From Nocardioides sp. Root682 (GTDB lineage: Bacteria; Actinomycetota; Actinomycetes; Propionibacteriales; Nocardioidaceae): 37,411 nt of DNA. Where the stretch lies: positions 5,782-43,192 of the forward strand of contig NZ_LMHJ01000005.1 in NCBI RefSeq assembly GCF_001427795.1, given 5' to 3'. The notes beneath the pieces are model-generated. The model worked only from the letters and a program-made list of their open reading frames with translations, did no database searches and was not told where the DNA came from. This document shows, one piece after another, positions 23,050 through 31,480 of the stretch. The translations under genes were made by a program, and so were the position numbers. Position 1 is the first letter of the stretch, and every line of letters begins with the position of its first letter.

Positions 23050-24158
23050 CCAGCGAACGATTGACTCCGTCGGCGAGCGAGGTTCCGGATCCCGAAGATC
23101 GCACCCGGATCCGCGTCGAAGAGTTCCGAAAGCGGCGCCCGCGGCTGGTTGACGAGGTGATAACGATGGCCCACGGTGCCGGCGGGAAGTCATCAGCGGC
23201 GCTCGTCGACCATGTCTTCGTCGAGGCGTTCCGCAACCCTGAGCTCGAGAATCTCGGAGACGGCGCGGTGCTCACCTTGCCCGGCGGCGAGAGACTGGCG
23301 TTCTCGACGGACTCATACGTGGTGTCGCCGTACGAGTTCCCGGGCGGTTCCATCGCCGATCTCGCCATCAACGGCACGGTGAACGACTTGGCGGTCAGCG
23401 GTGCCCGACCGCAGTGGATATCGGCGGCGTTCATCATCGAGGAGGGCTTCTCCATCGAGAAGCTCAAACAACTCGCGGCCGAGATGCGTGCAGCAGCCGA
23501 CGTGGCCGGCGTCCAGATCGTCACGGGAGACACCAAGGTGGTGCCGAACGGTGCCGCGGACGGGCTCTACATCACCACTTCTGGAGTCGGAGTCATTCCG
23601 GCCGGACGTGAGCTGTCACCGCACATGGTGCGCCCTGGAGACCGACTGATCGTGTCGGGGACCATTGCCGATCACGGGATGGCGATCATGCTGGCACGCG
23701 GCAATCTGGACATCGAGGCCGACATCGAGTCTGACTCGGCCGCGGTCAACGGCCTCGTCGAAGCGCTCCTCGCAGCCGCACCCGGTACCCGCTGGATGCG
23801 AGACGCCACGCGAGGGGGCCTTGGCACGGTCGCGAATGAGCTGGCTCAGACGGCGGGCGTGGGTGTCGTCCTCGACGAGGGTTTGCTGCCCATCGATCCG
23901 ACCGTCCTGGGTTGTTGCGACATGCTCGGTATCGATCCGGTCTACGTCGCCAACGAAGGCAAGTTCGTCGCCATCGTCCCTGCCGCAGAGGCCGAGGCCG
24001 CCGTGGCCGCGTTGCGCTCGCAACCGGGCGGGGCACAGGCCGCGGTCATCGGCGAGATCCTGGCGGACCCACCCGGGATCGTGGCCATGCGAACGCCCTT
24101 TGGAGGCACTCGCATCGTCGACATGCTCGTCGGCGATCCGCTTCCGCGGATCTGCTGA
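23046..24158 (+). CDS. hypE: Hydrogenase maturation protein HypE
   Basis: ATP-dependent dehydratase that turns the HypF-made thiocarbamate on its C-terminal cysteine into thiocyanate, the cyanide donor. 370 aa of the AIR synthase-like (PurM) family: AHGAGGKSS, FSTDSYVVSP, GTVNDLAVSGARP, GDTKVV and MRDATRGGLGTVANEL. It ends PRIC, with the required terminal Cys370. The N-terminal 40 residues are an Arg/Glu-rich extension before the usual start near MAHGAGG; the ATG at 23046 overlaps the SIS stop and is preferred. Confidence 0.95.
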   Translation: MTSERLTPSASEVPDPEDRTRIRVEEFRKRRPRLVDEVITMAHGAGGKSSAALVDHVFVEAFRNPELENLGDGAVLTLPGGERLAFSTDSYVVSPYEFPGGSIADLAINGTVNDLAVSGARPQWISAAFIIEEGFSIEKLKQLAAEMRAAADVAGVQIVTGDTKVVPNGAADGLYITTSGVGVIPAGRELSPHMVRPGDRLIVSGTIADHGMAIMLARGNLDIEADIESDSAAVNGLVEALLAAAPGTRWMRDATRGGLGTVANELAQTAGVGVVLDEGLLPIDPTVLGCCDMLGIDPVYVANEGKFVAIVPAAEAEAAVAALRSQPGGAQAAVIGEILADPPGIVAMRTPFGGTRIVDMLVGDPLPRIC

Positions 24159-24185
24159 AGCACCAAACGGAGATTGGAGACCACG

Positions 24186-24473
24186 ATGTGTTTGGGAATT
24201 CCCGGCCAGGTCGTCGAGATCGTCGATGCGGCCGAGCACCTTGCTCGCGTCGACGTCAGCGGCGTACGGCGCATCATCAGCATCAAGCTCCTCGCCGAGC
24301 AGGGCATCACGCCCGGCGACTGGGTGCTCGTCCACGTCGGATTTGCGATGGCCAAGATCGATGAGCGCGAGGCCCAGCTGACACTCGACCAGGTCCAGAA
24401 GATGGGCCAGGACTATCTGGACGAGATTGACATGTTCAAGAGCACCAACGTTGGAGATGGGATCAGCGCATGA
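24186..24473 (+). CDS. hypC: Hydrogenase assembly chaperone HypC (second copy)
   Basis: A 95-aa HypC, beginning MCLGIPGQVVEIV with the essential Cys2, then WVLVHVGFAMAKID and a C-terminal helix. GGAGA lies upstream of ATG 24186. It overlaps hypD by 4 nt, so this copy is the likely partner of HypD. The copy at 21348 may serve a different step or client. Confidence 0.93.
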   Translation: MCLGIPGQVVEIVDAAEHLARVDVSGVRRIISIKLLAEQGITPGDWVLVHVGFAMAKIDEREAQLTLDQVQKMGQDYLDEIDMFKSTNVGDGISA

Positions 24474-25606
24474 AGTTCGTTGACGAGTTCCGTGACCCGA
24501 GCGCAGCGCGCGCACTGGTCAAGTCGATCACCGAGATCGCTGGTGACACCGAGTGGAAGTTCATGGAGGTGTGTGGTGGTCACACGCACACCATCTATCG
24601 CCACGGCATCGAGCACCTGCTGCCCGAGAACATCGAGCTGGTGCACGGTCCGGGCTGCCCGGTGTGCGTCATCCCGATGGGACGCATCGACGATGCGATG
24701 TGGCTCGCCGAGCAGCCCGACGTCATCTTCACGACGTTCGGGGACATGATGCGTGTGCCCGGGTCACGCGGCTCGCTTCTCGATGCCAAGGCACGAGGCG
24801 CAGACGTCCGTTTCGTCTACTCACCCCTGGACTCTCTCAAGGTCGCCGTCGAGAACCCCGACAAGCATGTCGTCTTCTTCGCGGTCGGTTTCGAGACCAC
24901 GGTGCCTTCAACTGCGGTGACGTTGCTGCGCGCGAAGACGCTGGGGGTGAAGAACTTCAGCGTGTTCTCCAACCACGTCACAATCGTTCCACCGATCAAG
25001 GCGATCCTCGAGAGCCCCGACCTCAGGCTTTCGGGCTTCCTCGGTCCCGGCCACGTCTCGACTGTCGTCGGCATCAGGCCGTACCGGTTCGTGCCGGAGG
25101 TCTACGGAAAGCCGGTGGTGGTGGCCGGCTTCGAACCACTCGACATTCTCGCGTCCGTGCACATGTTGTTGCAGCAGTACGCCGACGGGCGGTGCGAGGT
25201 GGAGAACCAGTACGCACGCGTGGTCCGTCCCGAGGGCAACACTGCGGCCCTCAAGCTGATGGGGGAGACGTTCCAGCTGCGACCCCACTTCGAGTGGCGC
25301 GGACTCGGTTTCATCTCGCAGAGTGCGCTGAAGGTGCACGACGACTATGCCGACTTCGACGCCGAGGTGCGATTCTCGATGCCGGGTGTTCGGGTCGCTG
25401 ACCCGAAGGCGTGCCAGTGTGGTGAGGTCCTCAAGGGAGCGATCAAGCCCTGGGAATGCAAGGTGTTCGGTACGGCATGCACGCCCGAGACCCCCATCGG
25501 CACCTGCATGGTGTCGCCTGAGGGTGCCTGCGCGGCCTACTACAACTTCGGTCGGCTGCACCGTGAGACGGCGCTGCTGGTCGGCCAGGGCGCGCCCGTT
25601 GGCTGA
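24470..25606 (+). CDS. hypD: Hydrogenase maturation protein HypD
   Basis: [4Fe-4S] protein that, with HypC, assembles the Fe(CN)2CO unit. 378 aa. Visible: MEVCGGHTH, HGPGCPVCV, FTTFGDMMRVPG, FFAVGFETT, SGFLGPGHVS, and the C-terminal cluster cysteines in CQCGEVLKG, WECKVFG and ACTPETPIGTCMVSPEGAC. Length and motifs match the family well. It is the last of the standard hyp genes in the operon and overlaps the next gene by about 8 nt. Confidence 0.96.
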   Translation: MKFVDEFRDPSAARALVKSITEIAGDTEWKFMEVCGGHTHTIYRHGIEHLLPENIELVHGPGCPVCVIPMGRIDDAMWLAEQPDVIFTTFGDMMRVPGSRGSLLDAKARGADVRFVYSPLDSLKVAVENPDKHVVFFAVGFETTVPSTAVTLLRAKTLGVKNFSVFSNHVTIVPPIKAILESPDLRLSGFLGPGHVSTVVGIRPYRFVPEVYGKPVVVAGFEPLDILASVHMLLQQYADGRCEVENQYARVVRPEGNTAALKLMGETFQLRPHFEWRGLGFISQSALKVHDDYADFDAEVRFSMPGVRVADPKACQCGEVLKGAIKPWECKVFGTACTPETPIGTCMVSPEGACAAYYNFGRLHRETALLVGQGAPVG

Positions 25607-26393
25607 TGGCGAGGTCGGGCTCAGGCCCGTCGGCCACCGGATTTTCGCCCAGTACGCGCACGCACCGAACGCGCTGGGCTACTGCGGTCCTGCTGGATCC
25701 GCAGCACTGGTCGCCGCCGCGACCGGCTCGCCCCCGGTCGCGGCGGTCACCGAGATTGAAGACGTGGCCCGTCGATTCTCGGGCGCATGGCCCTATCAGC
25801 GTCTGCTCGGTGATCTCCTGGGCATCGCCGACCCGCTTGATCCGCGCGTGGTCCGTGGCTACTGGACCGGCAACGACCTCTCGGCGGGCGTCGACGGCGC
25901 CGAGTTCGGCTCGCGTCTCCTGGCCGAGCTGAAGCCCCAGGCCGGGCACTACTGGACCCACCTGACCGAGGACCTACTGGTTGAGGCGGCTCCGAGCCAC
26001 GCGTTCCACGTGCTTGGCGTCTACCCGTGGTCCCGCTTGCTCGGCCGCGGGCCAGAGCCGCTGACGGTGCTGGAGTCATGCCGTGTCGGGTGGGCGCAGA
26101 TCGAGCAGGTCCGTGCCGAGCACTTGGTCGTGCGCGGGCCCCGACTCGAGTATCACGACGCCGGGCCTGATGGCCCCGCTCGCCTGACGCTGGGCCTCGA
26201 CGAGATCCGGACGATCGGCTACAGGGTCAACGCTCGCCCGTTCGTGCAGGACCTCGCCGCGGGCGACCACGTTGCGGTGCACTGGGACTTCGCCTGCGAC
26301 CGTTTGAGCGAGCCCGAGGTGGACGCGCTGATGGCGCAGACTGCGCACCAGCTCTCGACGATGGCGCCGCGGATTGCACGGACCGGGAACTGA
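25599..26393 (+). CDS. DUF6390-like protein, last gene of the hydrogenase operon
   Basis: A 264-aa soluble protein resembling the DUF6390 family (HRIFAQYAHAPNALGYCGPAG, FSGAWPYQRLLGDLLGIADPLDPRVVRGYWTGND). Function unknown; related genes occur beside hydrogenase genes in actinobacteria. Aromatic residues and scattered His are frequent, but no known catalytic motif is clear. The start is TTG 25599, overlapping the hypD stop, because homology begins about 10 codons in; no ATG is well placed. It ends 10 nt before the convergent PRK-like gene. Confidence 0.68.
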   Translation: MADGEVGLRPVGHRIFAQYAHAPNALGYCGPAGSAALVAAATGSPPVAAVTEIEDVARRFSGAWPYQRLLGDLLGIADPLDPRVVRGYWTGNDLSAGVDGAEFGSRLLAELKPQAGHYWTHLTEDLLVEAAPSHAFHVLGVYPWSRLLGRGPEPLTVLESCRVGWAQIEQVRAEHLVVRGPRLEYHDAGPDGPARLTLGLDEIRTIGYRVNARPFVQDLAAGDHVAVHWDFACDRLSEPEVDALMAQTAHQLSTMAPRIARTGN

Positions 26394-26403
26394 TCACGGC
26401 CCG

Positions 26404-27384
26404 TCATGCACCGGTGAGAACTCCGCCGTCGTGCGGTGGGTGTTGGGTGTTCGCATGCAGCAGGTGCTGAAGCACGACCAGCTGAGTGACTGCCAGCGGT
26501 TCGCGCCGGTGGCCGTCGCCTGTCAGGCCCAGTTCCGCCGGCGGCTCCTGATCGATCCCCAGGCCTGCCCAGATCGCATCCATCAGGCGGTGTGTCTCTT
26601 CACCGGGGGCATGCTCCCGGATGTGGAGACAGTCGGTGGGCGTTCCGTCGAGGTCGCGGATGATCCGTAGCTGCAGTGCGGCCTGTCGATGCTCGGCGAG
26701 GATCCGGTCGAGTGCCGGATGCTGCAGGGTTGGCCGCAGCAGGATGTCCGCGGACAGAGCATCAGTCTCCATGGACTGCGGACCCGCGTCTGGCGCGAAC
26801 CGGACCACCAGGTCGGCATGCCGGCGCTGTGGTCGGATGAAGGCCTCCGACTCTGGCTCACGGCGGGCGAGCTCGGCCATGACGTCCTCGCGCTGGTACC
26901 CGCGCATCGCCGTGTCCCGGTCAATCTTCCAACTGCGTCGGAGATCCTCGGAAGGGTCCAGGTACACGGTGACGTCGAAGCACGCCCGCATCAGCTTGGA
27001 GTGGAGCGGATGAAGGCCGTGCACGATCACGAAGTCGGGCGGCTCGACGTACTCCGCTCGGGAGAAGGTTCCGGTGGCGTGGTCATAGACCGGCTTCAGG
27101 ATCGGTCGACCGAGCGCGAGGAGCTGGAGATGCTGCTCGGCGATGTCGAGATAGTTGCCGTCTGGGTGAAGGGCTGTGAAGGAAAGTTCGGCACGTTCGG
27201 ACCTTTCGTGACGGTGATAGTCGTCGACACACACCGACAGGCAGCGGTCGGCCCCGAGCACAGCCATCAGGCCGTGGCACAACGTGGATTTGCCGGAGGC
27301 TGAGTCACCGGCGACGGCGAGCATGACCGGGCGGATTCGGTCGCGCCCCTGTGCGCGCCCCATCGCGACGACCTTCTCCGGCAT
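26404..27384 (-). CDS. Class II-like phosphoribulokinase homologue with a substituted active-site residue
   Basis: A 326-aa P-loop kinase (GDSASGKST, residues 26-34) of the phosphoribulokinase/uridine kinase family. VDDYHRHERSER, HPDGNYLDIAEQHLQLL, LKPVYDHATGTF and VTVYLDPSEDLRRSWKIDRD match the actinobacterial class II-type PRK group. The stretch normally VEGLHP or VEGLLP reads IVHGLHPLHS, so the expected Glu is His122. Its substrate may be ribulose 5-phosphate or another phosphosugar or nucleoside. ATG 27384 overlaps the transketolase stop (TGATG), so the two are co-translated. The canonical class I PRK is at 2894. Confidence 0.8.
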   Translation of the reverse strand: MPEKVVAMGRAQGRDRIRPVMLAVAGDSASGKSTLCHGLMAVLGADRCLSVCVDDYHRHERSERAELSFTALHPDGNYLDIAEQHLQLLALGRPILKPVYDHATGTFSRAEYVEPPDFVIVHGLHPLHSKLMRACFDVTVYLDPSEDLRRSWKIDRDTAMRGYQREDVMAELARREPESEAFIRPQRRHADLVVRFAPDAGPQSMETDALSADILLRPTLQHPALDRILAEHRQAALQLRIIRDLDGTPTDCLHIREHAPGEETHRLMDAIWAGLGIDQEPPAELGLTGDGHRREPLAVTQLVVLQHLLHANTQHPPHDGGVLTGA

Positions 27385-29393
27385 CACATGCCGCGCTGAG
27401 CCTGGAGCGCCGAACGGGCAGCGGCCGCGACGGCGTCCGCGGTCAGGCCAACGTGCGCCAGTACGGCCGGTCCCGGCCCGGAGGCTCCGAAGCGGTCCAC
27501 GCCGATCACGGCGTCAGCCAGGTGCCGCCACCCGAGAGTCGTCCCGGCCTCGACCGCGACGGTCACCGTCGCGGGACGGACATCGGCACGACGAGCCTCG
27601 TACCGCTCCCTCCACGGGACCGAGATCACGCGGACCGCAAGTCCCGAGTCGGAGAGGAGGCAGGCAGCATCGATGGCGAGGTCGACCTCCGACCCGGACG
27701 CAAGCAGGTCGACGTCGGGGTCAGTGTTCTCGAGCACGATCCGGTATCCGTCGCGGGAGAGGAATCCAGGAGTTGCCGCGCTCGAGAGGGCGGGCAGGCC
27801 TTGGCGGGAGAGGGCCAGGACTGTCGGACCATCGGTGTGCTCAAGCGCGCTGCGCCACGCCTCGGCCGTCTCGGTCACGTCGCAGGGTCGAAGGACCCGG
27901 ACGTTCGGGATCAGCCGAAGTGAGTCGAGATGTTCGACGGGCTGGTGCGTCGGCCCGTCCTCGCCGACGGCGACCGAGTCGTGGGTCAACACGTAGATCA
28001 CCGGCTGGCGCATCAGCGCCGACAGTCGCAGCGCCGGACGGAGGTAGTCAGCAAAGACCAGGAAGGTGCTTCCGAAGCAGCGCAACCCACCATGGAGCGA
28101 GATGCCGTTGAGGACGGCGGCCATGGCGAACTCTCGGATGCCGAAGTCGATCCTGCTGCCGCTGTAGTCGTCCGGGTGGACCGACCGAGCGCCCACGTCG
28201 GTCCCCGTCGATCCGGACAGGTCCGCCGATCCCCCGACCAGGTCAAGCCTCGCGGACACGGCCTCGAGCACGAGCCTGGACGACTGGCGCGTCGCAGTGG
28301 GCCTGTCCGGCAACGATTCTGCGACGTCCGCCCAGAACTCATCGTCGAGGTCGGCCGGAAGGTCCCCGCGAACGGCTCGCAGCCAGGTGGCACCCCGAGC
28401 CGGGTCCTCCTCGCGAAGCGCCGCGAGTCGGGCCTCCCAGTCCGCGCGCGCACCACGGCCGGCAGTGGCCAGTGCGACGCAGGCTGAGCGCACCTCGTCC
28501 GGAACCACGAAGGACGCGTCGCCGTCCCGTCCCACCCGTCGCTTTGCTTCGGCCAGTCGCTCGGCGCCCAGTGGCGACCCATGTGCTGCCGGAGTACCCG
28601 CAACGTCCGGCGCACCGTGTCCGATCACGGTACGCACCGCGACGAGGCTGGGTCGTGGGTCACCCACGGCCTCGGCCAGTGCCAGGTCGATCGCCTCGAC
28701 GTCAGTGCCGTCGACAACCTCGACGACATGCCACCCGTAGGCCCGGAACCGCGCGGGCTGATCGTCGCTCGACGATCGATCGACGGCTCCGTCGATGGTG
28801 ATCCGGTTGTCGTCCCACAACACGGTGAGCCGCCCCAGGCTCAGGTGTCCGGCCAGCGACGCGGCTTCGTGGCTGATCCCCTCCATCAAGCAGCCGTCAC
28901 CGGCGATCGCCCAGGTCCGGTGTCCGACCACCTCGGGGTATCGAGCGGCCAGCATGCGCTCGCACAGTGCCATTCCCACGGCCATGGCGATGCCCTGGCC
29001 CAGCGGTCCCGTCGTCGCCTCGACGCCGGGGGTGTCTCCGTGCTCCGGATGGCCCGGGGTGCGCGAGCCCAGCTGGCGGAAACCCCGCAGGTCCGCCTCG
29101 CCGAGGTCGTAGCCGAACAGGTGGAGCAGGGCGTACTGCAGCGCCGAACCGTGGCCCGCGGACAGGACGAAGCGGTCACGATCGGGCCAGGTCGGCGCCG
29201 TCGGGTCGTGGCGGAGGTAGCGTGAGAACAGGGTCCACGCCATCGGGGCGGCCCCCATCGGCATTCCGGGGTGGCCGCTGTTGGCTGCCTCCACCATGTC
29301 GGCGGCGAGAAGCCGGATGGTGTCGACGGCGAGCTGGTCGATGCTCGTAGTAGCAGCAGGCGCGGGGTCGGTGCTGGTCGTGGCGCTGGTCAT
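27384..29393 (-). CDS. tkt: Transketolase
   Basis: Thiamine diphosphate enzyme that moves two-carbon units in RuBP regeneration and the pentose phosphate pathway. 669 aa, normal for the family. Visible: ANSGHPGMPMG, SAGHGSALQYALLHL, the TPP motif GDGCLMEGISHEAASLAGHL..NRITIDG, GGSADLSGS, and FGIREFAMAAVLNGISLHGG. The start at ATG 29393 fits homology; GTG 29435 is possible but adds 14 atypical residues. It is first in a leftward pair with the PRK-like gene, divergent from the two-component genes. Within a Calvin region it can be named cbbT. Confidence 0.94.
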   Translation of the reverse strand: MTSATTSTDPAPAATTSIDQLAVDTIRLLAADMVEAANSGHPGMPMGAAPMAWTLFSRYLRHDPTAPTWPDRDRFVLSAGHGSALQYALLHLFGYDLGEADLRGFRQLGSRTPGHPEHGDTPGVEATTGPLGQGIAMAVGMALCERMLAARYPEVVGHRTWAIAGDGCLMEGISHEAASLAGHLSLGRLTVLWDDNRITIDGAVDRSSSDDQPARFRAYGWHVVEVVDGTDVEAIDLALAEAVGDPRPSLVAVRTVIGHGAPDVAGTPAAHGSPLGAERLAEAKRRVGRDGDASFVVPDEVRSACVALATAGRGARADWEARLAALREEDPARGATWLRAVRGDLPADLDDEFWADVAESLPDRPTATRQSSRLVLEAVSARLDLVGGSADLSGSTGTDVGARSVHPDDYSGSRIDFGIREFAMAAVLNGISLHGGLRCFGSTFLVFADYLRPALRLSALMRQPVIYVLTHDSVAVGEDGPTHQPVEHLDSLRLIPNVRVLRPCDVTETAEAWRSALEHTDGPTVLALSRQGLPALSSAATPGFLSRDGYRIVLENTDPDVDLLASGSEVDLAIDAACLLSDSGLAVRVISVPWRERYEARRADVRPATVTVAVEAGTTLGWRHLADAVIGVDRFGASGPGPAVLAHVGLTADAVAAAARSALQAQRGM

Positions 29394-29505
29394 GGTCACA
29401 GCAGACCGAAGCCGCTGTCGATCTGACTCACCCACAGGGGTGGAGACACTGGTGGACTTCGCGCACGGCGCCCTCCGAGGCCCGTTCCCGCACTAGGGTG
29501 ACGTC
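29394..29505. promoter_or_regulatory. Divergent promoter region, tkt / response regulator
   Basis: A 112-bp region. On the plus strand TAGGGT (29494-29499) ends 6 nt before ATG 29506, and no ribosome-binding site precedes the ATG. This fits the -10 (TANNNT) of a leaderless transcript. A small inverted repeat, CACCC (29429-29433) and GGGTG (29438-29442), lies in the middle. Confidence 0.45.
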
Positions 29506-30198
29506 ATGGAGGCTGAAGAGGAATCGGACGCTGTGCCGACGGCCAGCGGCCCCATCCGGATCGTGATGGCCGATGACCACGAGATGGTCCTGCACGGTGT
29601 CCAGGCGATGCTTGCGCACTTCGGTGACGAGATCGAGGTCGTCGGCACGGCGACGGACATGGCGGGCGCCGTCACCATCGTCCGTGACACCGTTCCGGAC
29701 ATCATCTTGTGCGACATCCGGCTGGGTCGCGACAGCGGTCTGGATCTCTGTCGCCAGGTGAAGCAGCTCCAGCCGGGAATCCACGTGGTGTTCCTGACGG
29801 TGTATGACGACGAGCAGTACGCCTACCAGGCGCTACGAGCAGAGGCATCCGGCTATGTGCTCAAGCGAGTTGACGGCGCCGAGCTCGTCGAGCACCTGCA
29901 ACGGGTGATGGCGGGGGACGTCGTGATCGATCCGACGCTTGCCGGTCGGATCGCGATGTCGGCTGCGCGGGTCAACTCGGGCGAGTTCTGGCCGGGTGCT
30001 CGGTTGGGCCTGACCCAGCGCGAGAGCGAGGTCTTGGCACTGTTGGTCGCCAGCCACTCGAACAAGGGCATAGCGGCCAAGCTCGTGGTCAGTGAGGACA
30101 CGGTGAAGACCCACATTCGCGGTCTCTACCGCAAGCTCGCCGTGTCCGATCGTGGAGGCGCGATCGCCGTGGCGTTGCGCGAGGGTCTGTACCAGTGA
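29506..30198 (+). CDS. NarL/LuxR-type response regulator
   Basis: A 230-aa two-component response regulator. The receiver domain has the acidic pair ADDHE (Asp23, Asp24), phosphoacceptor Asp70 in LCDIRLGRDSG, and the conserved Lys in YVLKRVDG. The C-terminal LuxR-type helix-turn-helix is LTQRESEVLALL..SNKGIAAKLVVSEDTVKTHIRGLYRKL. Probably a leaderless gene. It is followed 7 nt later by the histidine kinase, its likely partner. Targets may be tkt, the Calvin genes or the hydrogenase operon. Confidence 0.93.
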   Translation: MEAEEESDAVPTASGPIRIVMADDHEMVLHGVQAMLAHFGDEIEVVGTATDMAGAVTIVRDTVPDIILCDIRLGRDSGLDLCRQVKQLQPGIHVVFLTVYDDEQYAYQALRAEASGYVLKRVDGAELVEHLQRVMAGDVVIDPTLAGRIAMSAARVNSGEFWPGARLGLTQRESEVLALLVASHSNKGIAAKLVVSEDTVKTHIRGLYRKLAVSDRGGAIAVALREGLYQ

Positions 30199-30205
30199 CG
30201 GCATC

Positions 30206-31399
30206 GTGGCGGACCTGACCCGGATCCACGAGCTGCTGGTCGCGTCCGGCGAGGCCGACCTGCGCGACGTGGCGCGAGCGTTTGCCGACTTGTTCGAGGC
30301 CGACGGCGCGACGGTCTTTGTCGTGCTCGACACCGACCTCACAGTCGGCGGTGCCTACCCCGGCGACGACGCGGCCGCTCGCCAGCTGCGGATCCCTGTC
30401 GGCTACGGCGTCGTCGGCCTGGTTGCCCAGGGCGGCAACTCCGTGACCATCGTCGACGACTCCCCACGCAACCCACAGCACCGTGCACTGCTGGGGCTGG
30501 GTGACGGTGAGGTCGTGTCTCGGCTGTGCGTCCCCGCACACGGCTTGGAGGGCGTCATCGTCGCGGTGATCTCGGTACACCGGCGCGATCACCGGCCCTT
30601 CGAGACCGACGAGCTCGCTCGCGCCCAGCGTCTCGCCGATCTGGTCGGCATCCGGCTGTACGCCGAAGGGTTGCGCGGCGATGCCGAGGACCATCATTCG
30701 CTGCGTGACCGATTGATCGCGCAGGCGATCTCGGCCCAGGAGGCGGAGCGCCGCCGCATTGCCGGCGACCTTCACGACGGGGTCACCCAGGCACTGGCCT
30801 CCCTGTCCTTCCACCTCAGCGCGGCGCACACCGGGCTCGCGGTGGCACTGCGTACGCAGCAGGATCCTGACCCGCGACTGGCCGGGACGCTAGAAGAGAT
30901 CACCTCGGCCCGCCGACTGGCTGGCCTGGCCTATGACGAGACCCGAGCCGCCATCACCGGTCTGCACTCGCTGCTCCTCGAGGACCTCGGCCTGGTCGCT
31001 GCGCTCGAGTCGCTGTGTCTTTCACTGCCCCAGGTCGAGGTGGAGTTCCGCTCGGACGAGCCGACAGCGTTCGACGTCGTGCCCGACCACGCGGCGGCGG
31101 CGCTGTTCCGGATCGCACAGGAGGCCCTCAGCAACGCCATCAAGCATGCTCAGGCACAACGAGTGGTGCTGTCATTGCGCAGGGTGGGCGATGCCGCGGT
31201 GCTGGGAGTGACCGACGACGGGGCGGGTTTCGATGTCCAGTCGGTGCGCGAACGAGGGCGAACGTCGGCCGCAGAACACTTCGGGCTCGAGTCGATCGTC
31301 GAGCGATCAGCTCTGATCGGTGCGACCCTGCGGATCGACTCCATCGAAGGGCGAGGTACCGCCGTGATCGTGGAGTTCCCGTTGCGCGAGCTCGAGTAG
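30206..31399 (+). CDS. GAF-domain sensor histidine kinase (NarX/DevS-like)
   Basis: A 397-aa soluble kinase with no membrane segment. An N-terminal GAF domain (about 10-150) senses a cytoplasmic signal. The dimerisation/phosphoacceptor helix is EAERRRIAGDLHDGVTQAL with His190 (HisKA_3 type). The C-terminal ATPase domain contains ALSNAIKHAQA, VTDDGAGFD, HFGLESI and GRGTAVIVEFPL. GTG 30206 is chosen; an earlier in-frame start at 30152 lies inside the regulator gene. The signal is unknown; actinobacterial GAF kinases of this type may respond to redox or gases. Convergent with fba across a strong terminator. Confidence 0.9.
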   Translation: MADLTRIHELLVASGEADLRDVARAFADLFEADGATVFVVLDTDLTVGGAYPGDDAAARQLRIPVGYGVVGLVAQGGNSVTIVDDSPRNPQHRALLGLGDGEVVSRLCVPAHGLEGVIVAVISVHRRDHRPFETDELARAQRLADLVGIRLYAEGLRGDAEDHHSLRDRLIAQAISAQEAERRRIAGDLHDGVTQALASLSFHLSAAHTGLAVALRTQQDPDPRLAGTLEEITSARRLAGLAYDETRAAITGLHSLLLEDLGLVAALESLCLSLPQVEVEFRSDEPTAFDVVPDHAAAALFRIAQEALSNAIKHAQAQRVVLSLRRVGDAAVLGVTDDGAGFDVQSVRERGRTSAAEHFGLESIVERSALIGATLRIDSIEGRGTAVIVEFPLRELE

Positions 31400-31429
31400 C
31401 TCGCGCGCGTAGGAGCCGAGAAGAGAGTT

Positions 31430-31475
31430 GGGTGGCCGGCCCTAGGAAGGGACGTGGCAAGCGGGCCGGCCACCC
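31430..31475. terminator. Bidirectional terminator between histidine kinase and fba
   Basis: Perfect 13-bp inverted repeat, GGGTGGCCGGCCC (31430-31442) and GGGCCGGCCACCC (31463-31475), with a 20-nt loop. It lies between convergent stops at 31399 and 31481, so it can serve both genes. There is no strong T-tract, which is common in high-GC actinobacteria. Confidence 0.8.
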
Positions 31476-31480
31476 GGCGG

